This document shows positions 55,992 through 64,000 of a stretch of 64,000 nt of DNA, in pieces. The stretch is taken from contig JAPTJF010000271.1 in the NCBI GenBank assembly GCA_029339195.1, positions 1-64,000 on the forward strand, given 5' to 3'. Under the pieces are notes generated by a model, which saw nothing but the letters and a program-made list of their open reading frames with translations, had not been told where the DNA came from and did no database searches. Position 1 is the first letter of the stretch; the number at the start of each line of letters is the position of its first letter. The translations under genes and the position numbers were made by a program. This stretch comes from Micractinium sp. NFX-FRZ. Its lineage: Eukaryota > Chlorophyta > Trebouxiophyceae > Chlorellales > Chlorellaceae.

Positions 55992-58029
55992 TGCGCGTGC
56001 GGGATGTGCGTTTGGAGCTAGAGCAAGCTTGTTGGCGTGCCGTCGGTTCAGCTGTTGCTGCGCGCAGCACTGGTGCAGTGAAGCGGCGGCTGCTTGCTGA
56101 CAACCAGAGTCGCGGGTTTGGCTAGCTGGATTAAAATGCGTGGTGAAATCGTGCAGTTTGAGCCCATTTGCCGACTATCGACACCAAGTTACATGATGCT
56201 CTTGCATGCCTCACGCCGGAGCCGCAGCTCCCGCAGCAGACCAGAGCAGGCACTGTACAGGTTTGAGCTCCTCTATCCGCCTCGCAAACGATGCATGACC
56301 CTTTTCCCGCAGTGTTTGTGCTGCACGCCTCCTAGCTGTGGACTGGCTGCACTGGCAAACCCAGGCCCAAACTTTGAACCCTGTCGTTTCCAGGTGTCGC
56401 CGATCCTGCCTCAAGGCGAAATTCCTTGTGAACCACCGAGTGCGAGGCAACAGACCTCGCTCCTGAGGCCTGCGGCGTCGGCGCCGGGTGGGTGCGGCGC
56501 AACTGCACGGGCGCCGCACCCACCTGGAGGAAGCACTGGTCGCAATTTCGGTCATACCAGGACGATTGCTTCCAAGCCACAAGCGCCAGCAGCCCCTGCT
56601 TCCCACAGCACGGGCACCCCACCAAGCTGTTGGTTGTTGCACCACTTTCTGGGCCTGCTTTCAACCCCACACCTGTCGGCACGTCGCCGCCAACAGCCAT
56701 TCCCCTGCCCCAGCGGGCGCCGAGCCAAACATGTATTGCACACTTTGATGCGTTTCCTGCCGCTCCTGTCCACCAGCATGCCGCTTTTCATGGACCACAA
56801 AACGTTTCGCCCAGGCACAGCCGTGGGTGGCTAGCAGACTGGGCACCTTGAGAGCTGGCTAGCAGGCTGGGCACCCTGAAAGCTCGTCTGGCTCGAGGGC
56901 AGCACAACACTGCGCACGAGGACCAGAACGGCTCGCTGTGCACAGGGCGGGCTGCCAGCACTGAGACGCAGCACGCCATACTTAGGTTGGTAGGAGGGGG
57001 CGCAACACCAGCGGCCTGCACTGCCCGCTAGCACCGCTACGCCAGGCTGTACTTGTATAGATGCCTGTTGAAGCGCCATTCGGTTGCAAGACAGGGGAGC
57101 AAACAAGGGAGGGAAATAGAAAGTAGTACATACTTAGGTTGGGGGGCCGCTAACCCCTGGGTCTGTACAGGGCAAAGGTTGAGAGGAGCTGGGGGCACGC
57201 AATGAAAGGCAGTGGAGCTCAGCGCAACAATGCAGCCGGCAGGCAGCAGATGGCAGACAGCTGCAAGAGGAGGCAGCGGGCCATGGTGCGATAAGGGAGT
57301 GTCATTGGCCTGGCGGGTGGCAGGGCAGTACAATCCCGCGGGGCACGGGCAGGGCGGCTGGGCGCCGCACGCACACAAGTGGGCGGGCAGGGCGGTTGAG
57401 CTGGGCGGGAGAGGCACAACAGGCAACAGAGGGCGGGCCCGGCGAGTGCCGCCGTCCCTGCCACAGGGCACAGCCTCAGGCCGGCGTCATAGCAGGGCAG
57501 GGGACGGCTGCAGGGAGGGGGCACAGCCGCCGGCTGGCAGGCAGCCGAGGTGGGTGCATGGATGTGTGTGGTGGTACAGGACACAGGGGGCAGCCGACGC
57601 CTCAAAGAGGAAGGATGCCGGGGGGAAATATCAGTGGGAAAACATGGGGGGCAGAGGGTACAGTTGCTGTTGGGCCTGGTAGGGGCGAGGCTGGGCGGCC
57701 CTTGCCTCTACTTGTTAGACGGCAGGAGTTGGGGAGGGCACCACATGCGGCGCCGGTCCTAACGCCACCCTGGGCGCAGCGGGCACTGGGCAATGGCTCG
57801 CACAGCCTGCCGCCCCAGTTCAAAACGAGGTGTGTTTCGTGGGACCCGCGGGCAGCCATGGGGGAGCCAGGCAGCTTCCAGCCGCTGGGCAATGACACGG
57901 GCAGGGGCCCCAAGCCCCAGCCTCAGCGCAAAGCGTGCGGCGTAAGGCTGAGCTGGCAGCTCAGCCAAAGGCTTATAGCCCAAGGCTTGCAAGGCTGACC
58001 CAACAGCTCAGCCTTAAAGCTTGGGTTGT
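55992..58029. other. Gene-poor spacer between PDR and ClpX genes
   Basis: About 2 kb containing the PDR promoter (right of 55991) and the ClpX 3' UTR. Weak minus-strand frames carry paired cysteines (CPCCG and CDQC at 56400-56620; CNTC near 56735) but I cannot assemble a gene. A TACTTAGGTTGG motif occurs twice (about 56980 and 57131). No poly(A) signal of TGTAA type was found for ClpX. Confidence 0.4.
56829..56884. repeat. 28-bp tandem duplication
   Basis: Two units beginning GGCTAGCAGACTGGGCACCT and GGCTAGCAGGCTGGGCACCC, in the spacer upstream of the PDR gene. Confidence 0.9.
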
Positions 58030-61000
58030 TTAGCTCACGGTGGCCGCCTGCAGCTCTGGCTCTCCCCCCTGGCGTTCCCCGCCCTGCTCGCCGCCGCCCT
58101 CGCCGCCGTCGCCGCCGCTGCCGGCCGCATCCTCGGGCAGCGGCTCGCCCAGCTGGCGCAGGAGGGCCTCGTAGGAGCCCGCGCCCCGGCAGATGTGCGC
58201 TGCGTCCACGCCGCCCTCGGGGGTGGCGTGCAGCACCACGGCCTCGACGTCGGGGTCTGACGCCTGCACAGCAATGGGCGGGCGGGTGGGGGGGAGGGAG
58301 GGGTAGGGGAGGGTTGTGAAATGTTGCGGCGTGTGCACGCCTCCAGCTCTGTGGGTGGCCTGCAGCGCCACAGCTTTGATGCAGGGGGGCCTGGCGCGTG
58401 AGGGTGCCTGGCGATATGGCGCCCCTCCCATCGCCGCTTCCTCCCCGCCCTCCCCCCTTACAGCAGCGCCAAATCCTTGACAGAGCGGCAGCACAGCACA
58501 GTGCACAGCAGCACAGCACGGTGGGCAATCCACATAGAACATGCCTTCCAGCAGCGCACAGCACCGCACAGCACGCACAGCGCAGCACGGCACGGCAGAG
58601 GCGGCCCTCTCACGTAGAACATGGCGTCCAGCAGCGCCTTCTCCAGTATGGAGCGCAGGCCGCGCGCGCCCACTCCCTTGGCGCGCGCCTCCTTTGCCAC
58701 CGCCGCCACCCCCGCCGGCGTGACGTGCAGCTTGGCGTCGTTCTTGCCCAGGGTTGCGCTATACTGCTTCACCAGCGCGTTCTTGGGCTCGCACAGCACG
58801 TGGGCCAGCTCATCCTCCGTGAGGGCCTGGGGGGGTGAGGGGTGGGAGGGGCGGGGGAGAGGTGACACAAAGGGAATGGTCGACGCGTCAGGGTTACAAA
58901 GGCGCCTACCCAGAGAGGCGGCAAGGGGAACAGCGAGGGGTATAGAAAGCAAAAACAGACAGGAAGGGAGTTTTCTGGATAGCCTGCCAGCACTGCGTGA
59001 TGACCGCGCCTTGGGCTGGCACAGCATGAGGGCCAACCAACTCCCGCTCCAGACAGCCCGACTCAGCCCAAGGGTGCTTCACGCCCACCTTGAGGCATGA
59101 GATGACGGGGAAGCGGCCCACGAACTCTGGGATGAGGCCGTAGCGGATCAGGTCCGACTGCTCCACCGCCTGCAGGGCGGCAGACTGCGCCGCAGCGGCG
59201 GCGGCGCCAGTGGCCACGCCTCCGCGCGCCCTGCGCAGCAGGCGGGGGGAGGAGAAGGGCAGAAGGGGGGCGCAAGGGCGGGGGTGGAGCAGGGGCGGAG
59301 GAAGGCTGCAAGGAAGTCCAGGTTGTTGATAAGGGACAGGCAAGCGCGCGGGTGTATGGCAGGCATGCACAGCGTGGCGTGGCAGGGCAGGCAGGGGCAG
59401 CGTGGCAGGGCCCGCGACATGAGGGCGGGGCCTGGGCGGGAGTCAGGACACTGGGCTAGGCCTGGTACCGGGCGGGGCACCATGGAACATAGCAGTTTCT
59501 CTCTTTCTGAACGTGCTGCCCCTCGTTCACCTGACGGGGTTGCCAAAGCCAATGGAGGAGGAGGCCATGCGCTCCGCCACCTGGCGGTCCAAGTCGATGA
59601 ACGCGCCGCCGCACACAAACAGGATGTTGGTGGTGTCGATTTGTATGAAGTCGCCGCGCGGGTTCTTCCTGCACGGGCCAGTGGCGGGTGCTGGCAGTTG
59701 GATTTACAACGAGGACGGGCGCGAGGAGCGGGCAGACGGTGCCGACCTAGACGCGGGTGGCCTCTTCCTGCCTGCAAACAAATGGTTTTGAGGGACACGG
59801 CGCAGTTGCCAGGCTGAGGAGGGAGCCGGGCGCTGGCCGGGCGCCCGCAAACCAGGCATGCCAACACAAACATGCCACCTTCAAACACTCTGCCGCTGCA
59901 TGCACCGCGCCACTCTCGCGTGAATACAGGGCATGCACCCCAACTGGCATGCCACCGCTTAAGTCGACCACAGTGCCCTCAGCATGCGCAACACCGCACC
60001 GCCCCCGCCTGCTGAACCAGCGGGCCTGCCCTGCCTCACCTGCCCCCCTTTTCGGGTACGTTGACGACGGTGCCCTCCAGCATGCGCAGCAGCGCCTGCT
60101 GCACCCCCTCCCCGCTCACGTCCCGCGTGATGCTGATGTTCTCGCTGCGCTTCGTGATCTTGTCCACCTGCGCAGTGTGCGAGGATATAAGTAAGAAGTA
60201 AAATGTGGGAACGTGTGCCATGTGCCCAAATGGGCAGGCAGGTCGTGATCGGCTGCGCTGCGTGCACTTGGCCCCCACTGGCCGCCCCCTCTGGTCAGGC
60301 AAGCAACAACGCACATCGAGCACGGCGCCCTAGCGGTCCCAACCCTTGTGCTCTCGGGCTCACCTCGTCCACGTAGACAATGCCCACTTGGGCGGCGTTC
60401 AGGTCGTAGTTGGCTGCCTGGTACAGCTTGTACAAAATGGACTCCACATCCTCGCCCACGTAGCCCGCCTGCAGGTTGCGAGCAATGGCAGTGGAAGGGA
60501 GGGGAGGGGAGAGTGGGTGCAGGGGTGGCTTGTGCAGAAGCCGTGACCCGCGTCTGGCCAAGCGGCAACCGACGCTGGCAGCCTCTCCCACACGGCCCGC
60601 CCGTGTGGGGAGAGCAGAGTGAGGGGAAGGCAGGGTAGGGGCAGGTGGTTACGCTGGGCTGGGCGGCACGTCGCCAGGGCGGGCCTGGACACAGTAATAG
60701 CACACAAACTAGCCCAACACCTGAACACGGGTTCCCACCTGCGTGAGGGTTGTGGCGTCGCTCATGGCAAAGGGCACGTTGACAAGGCGGGCCAGGGTCT
60801 TGGCCAGCAGCGTCTTGCCGCAGCCGGTGGGGCCCTGCGGGATGTGAGGGCGACAGTGAGGTGCGCTTGTTTAGATGCAGGCTGGGGGTGGGTGGGTGGT
60901 AGTGGGGAGAGGGGGAGCAGTGTCTTGATTGTGCACCCGCTGGGGTGGGCCCTGGGGGCAGGTGTGCTTGTTCAAATATACGTTGTGTGGTGGTGGTGGG

Positions 61001-64000
61001 AAGAGAGGGAGCAGTATGGTGATGCACCGTGGGGCGGGACCTGGGGACAGGTGCTGGCAAGGGTCAGAGGCGGGGCCTAGTGGGGAGGATAAAGCCATGC
61101 ATTCAGGCATCCGTAACCAGTCAGGCCGGCAGCCCAACCTAACCCAACCCAACCCACACACTCACCAGGATGAGCACGTTGCTCTTCTCAATCTCAACGT
61201 GGTCGGCAGGCAGCACCGCCGGCCCCTCCCCCTCCTCCTCGCCCTCCTCTGCCTCCTCGGGCGGCGGGGGGGCCAGGGAGGGGCGCACGCCGTGGTCGGC
61301 AGGGGCGCCAGTCATCGAGTCACTGAACATGATGGGGCCCTGCAGGGGAGTGGGGCAGCAGGGGGTACAGGGGCAGGTTTGTGAGGCAAGCTGGGAGGCC
61401 GCCATTTGAGCTAAGCATGTGGCAGCTGGTGCCACATCCAGCAGGTGGGGACAGAGGGGAGGCGAGCTGATTGTTGGGCAGGCGGGGGCAGGTGGGCGGT
61501 GCCCGGAGGATCTTGGGTGACGGGGGGCAGGAGAGGAGAGGTCAGCGGTATGTGATGGAGTCGCGACACATGATGGGGTGCCGCAGTTGGAGGGATGCTA
61601 GCGCCTCTGCCCATGAACGGGTTGCACCCGAAATACCTTTGTAAAAGTACAATCCCGGGCCTGCCTCAACTACTCCAGGGAGTTGCGTGCCAGCGCCTCT
61701 GCTCCTCAAAGAGTACAACACCCGAACACCAGGAAAGTAACCTTACAACACAATCTCACCCGCTCCAGCGAGTTGCGCGCCAGCGCCTGCAGCCCAAACT
61801 GCTGCAGCAGCTCGGCCTGCTGCTGCATGGCGTGCAGGCTCATGGAGGCGGGGGCGCCGCCCGGCAGCCGGCTGGCCGCGCCCGCCGCCTCGGCCTCGGC
61901 CTGCGCGGCGGCGGCCGCCGTGGCCGCCTGCCGGTGCTGCGCCTCCATCTCGTGCTCAATGCGCTTGTAGTGGTTGTGCACCGCCACGGCCAGCACCTTT
62001 TTGGCTTGCGCCTGCAGGGGGGTGGGGGCGCAGGAAGAGGAGCGCAGGGCGGGCAGCGAGCGGGGTGGGTGAGCGGGGGAGGAAACCCTCTCCTTCGCAC
62101 AATATATTACCCTACAACGCGAGCAAGTGAGCTAGCCCAGGGGGTTAGCAGGGGACAGGCCCGCTCAGCTTGCCTGCCCCACCACGTACTGGTCCAGGTC
62201 GGGTTAAATCACCGGCCCCACTACATTTTACGCAGCAAGCTAGCCCAGAAGCAAGTCACGTGAGCTCACCTGCCCCACCACGTATTGATAGCAGGTCAGC
62301 TGAGCTCACCTGCCCCACCACGTACTGGTCCAGGTGCGCCACAATCTCTCGGGGCGTGGGCACACGGTCCACCCCCCACCGGTGGTGCGTAGCATTGGTG
62401 CCCTCGCTCGTCTTGCCCCCATAGTTGGGCACGGCGCCTAGCGGCACGTTGGTGACGGAGGGGACGGTGGCCTGGGGGCAGGCAGGGAGGCGGGGAGGGG
62501 CGCACGATGCAGGCGGTGTGAAGCCACCACACCCCATGGCGGCGGGGCGCAGGGGGTTGGCAGGGGGTGGGTGTGCCCCCTCGCGGGGTGCCTGCGCCCC
62601 CCACGGTTGCGGGCGAGGCGCCAAGGGCGCGTTGGTTGATAGGAGTGGGTGGGTGGCACCCTGCAACTCTCCGCCCTGCACTCCCACCCCCACCCCGGCC
62701 CCCGCGCACGCATGCCGACCCACCCACACTCCCCGCAGAGATGTAAGGTCCCGCATGGGGGGGCAAAGTTTGGCCTCTGCCTCTCAGGTCGCCGCCAGGT
62801 GCACACACCTGCCTGCCCAACTTCCAACAACACAAACTCCTGCAGACCAACGCCCCTACCCACCGCGGAGGTCGATGCCCGGATGGGGCGGTGGATTGTC
62901 TCCGCCTCGCTGGTCACCGCCAGGTGCAGCTGCCTGGCAGCTTCCGCCTGCTGCTGCCGGCGTGGGATGTAGGTGGCGCCGGTGGCGGTGGCTGGGGCGG
63001 GCTGCGGCGCGTGCGGGCGTCCGCCGTGGCTGGGGCGTGACGCCGCCACGTGGTCGATCGATGCGGCTTTCTGGGGTGGCAAGCAGGGGAAGGGCGGGGG
63101 CGCGGGCAGGGGCAGGCGGCGTGAGGCGGCGGCTTGGTGGAGGGCATGGCGAGTGCAAAGGGTGCAGGTGGAGAAGAGGAAGAGGCAGGCAGGGGAGGTG
63201 GGACGGAGAGTGTGCAACAGAGGCAGCGCGGGGGAGAGATGCCCTGCGGCGACGGCGCCGAACATTACAATACAGGTGGTGGAGAAGAAGAGTGGAGGGA
63301 GAGAGAGGTCCCTTGCAAACTGCAGCAGGGTAATGATCGGTTGGAGACCGAGGGAAAGGGGAGAGAGAGAGAGAGAGGGAGAGGGAGAAGAAAATAGAGA
63401 GGGAGAGGAGGCAGACATGGCACACTAGACTGACACGGACACATTCACACAAGCATGGACACCACACAACGTCACGGGACACAAGACTCGTGGCACTAGA
63501 CACCTTGCATGCGCTGCACCACCAAAAGGTGTATCGATAGAAGCCTTGTGCGCCGGTGGGCAGGCCCTAGGGGGGCAGGCGGGCAGCAAGCAGCAGCACA
63601 GCGGGGTGGGCGGCGGCGCGTGGGCGGCGGGGCAGCAGGTGGGCGTACAGTGCAGCCGTGGGGCAAGCAGCGTGCAGCCCCCAGTGCATAAGGTGGAACT
63701 TGTGCGCTGCTAAACGAGACAACCAAAGCGGCACCTCCTGGCAGTCCCTGGAAGCACCGGCACGCTGGCTCTGCAAATGCTGCTGTGCCAGCGCCTCCCA
63801 CAAGGTCTGCCGGCTGCGCCGCTGCTCGCCTCGGATGCGTCCCCTCAGCCGCGCCGCGGGCGCCCCGGCCTTCCTTGAGAGCCTCACCTGTCCCACCATG
63901 CTGGTGCCGCAAGAGGGGCACGCTGGGGGGGCATCCAAACCCTCAGCGTTGCTGCTCACGCTGCGCCCCAGCTGCAGCGCCACGGCGCCGGCGGCGGCAG
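58030..64000 (-). CDS. CLPX: ClpX, AAA+ unfoldase of the ClpXP protease (5' end missing)
   Basis: Thirteen exons seen: right edge to 63888, 63566-63504, 63070-62864, 62471-62310, 62011-61760, 61339-61166, 60834-60739, 60468-60364, 60167-60040, 59668-59531, 59230-59089, 58826-58614 and 58263-58030. ClpX unfolds substrates and feeds them to ClpP, in mitochondria in plants and animals. The N-terminal zinc finger is split over exons (CPSCG, then WWCSAC). Next come [37 protein letters not shown], Walker [19 protein letters not shown], Walker B IVYVDE, the sensor and pore-region exon ([12 protein letters not shown]), [12 protein letters not shown], and [18 protein letters not shown] with the sensor-2 GAR. 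A Q/A-rich insert follows NHYKR, and an acidic insert ([16 protein letters not shown]) precedes the Walker A strand. The C-terminus adds a Gly/Glu-rich tail. The targeting peptide lies outside the window, so the compartment cannot be read. Confidence 0.95.
58531..58557 (-). repeat. Intronic copy of ClpX exon 12 donor edge
   Basis: ACATAGAACATGCCTTCCAG plus CAGCGC repeats ACGTAGAACATGGCGTCCAG at 58612-58637, the end of exon 12 with its donor, 80 bp downstream in the gene. Confidence 0.8.
61673..61702 (-). repeat. Intronic copy of ClpX exon 5 donor edge
   Basis: CTCCAGGGAGTTGCGTGCCA with GCGCCT repeats the real CTCCAGCGAGTTGCGCGCCA at 61764 onward. The offset is about 90 bp. Confidence 0.8.
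62170..62292 (-). repeat. Two intronic copies of ClpX exon 4 donor edge
   Basis: TGCCCCACCACGTACTGGTC (about 62174) and CTGCCCCACCACGTATTGAT (about 62270) repeat the real exon end CTGCCCCACCACGTACTGGT at 62310. The middle copy also keeps the upstream GTGAGCTCAC donor context. Confidence 0.85.

Noticed and set aside
1..64000. CRISPR arrays, operons, ribosome-binding sites, tRNA or rRNA genes
   Set aside because: Repeats lack regular spacers, genes are intron-rich and individually transcribed, and I saw no cloverleaf or rRNA core sequences.

Overview
The window is nuclear DNA of a GC-rich eukaryote, most likely a green alga (Chlorophyta, Chlorella-like). The signs are many short GT-AG introns, TGTAA poly(A) signals downstream of several stop codons, Pro/Ala/Gln low-complexity proteins, and a Ser-Pro-rich (SPPPP-type) secreted protein of the kind found in algal walls. 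The taxon is inferred. I rebuilt the gene models by hand from splice sites and phase. In every complete model the exons sum to a multiple of three and join without internal stops. Nothing bacterial, no CRISPR array, and no rRNA or tRNA was seen.

Layout: (1) 1-2406 minus, a secreted Hyp-rich/Apple-like wall protein cut by the left edge. (2) 3666-6015 plus, a small ankyrin-repeat protein. (3) 6278-7680 minus, a MYND zinc-finger protein. (4) 8805-14354 minus and 14969-18041 plus, a head-to-head pair of disordered proteins that share the same C-terminal GYF-like module. (5) 18403-22821 plus, exonuclease 1. (6) 23163-29091 minus, the SNAPC3/SNAP50 subunit of the snRNA-gene transcription complex with a huge Q-rich N-terminus. 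(7) 30629-34565 minus, an unrecognised secreted Cys/Trp-rich protein with an internal duplication. (8) 35123-39477 plus, an SMG8-like nonsense-mediated-decay factor. (9) 40470-55991 minus, a 42-exon full-size PDR/ABCG transporter that includes a 4-nt microexon and two intronic MITE-like copies. (10) 58030-64000 minus, ClpX, cut at its 5' end by the right edge.

The genes are mostly unrelated housekeeping functions: RNA processing and decay, snRNA transcription, DNA repair, mitochondrial or plastid proteolysis, and lipid/xenobiotic export. The GYF pair is the only arrangement that looks like a functional or evolutionary unit. The strongest unexplained signal is structural. In at least seven genes, introns carry one to three degraded tandem copies of the adjacent exon edge together with its splice site, usually 75-130 bp from the working site. 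This looks like a recurrent mode of intron growth in this genome.
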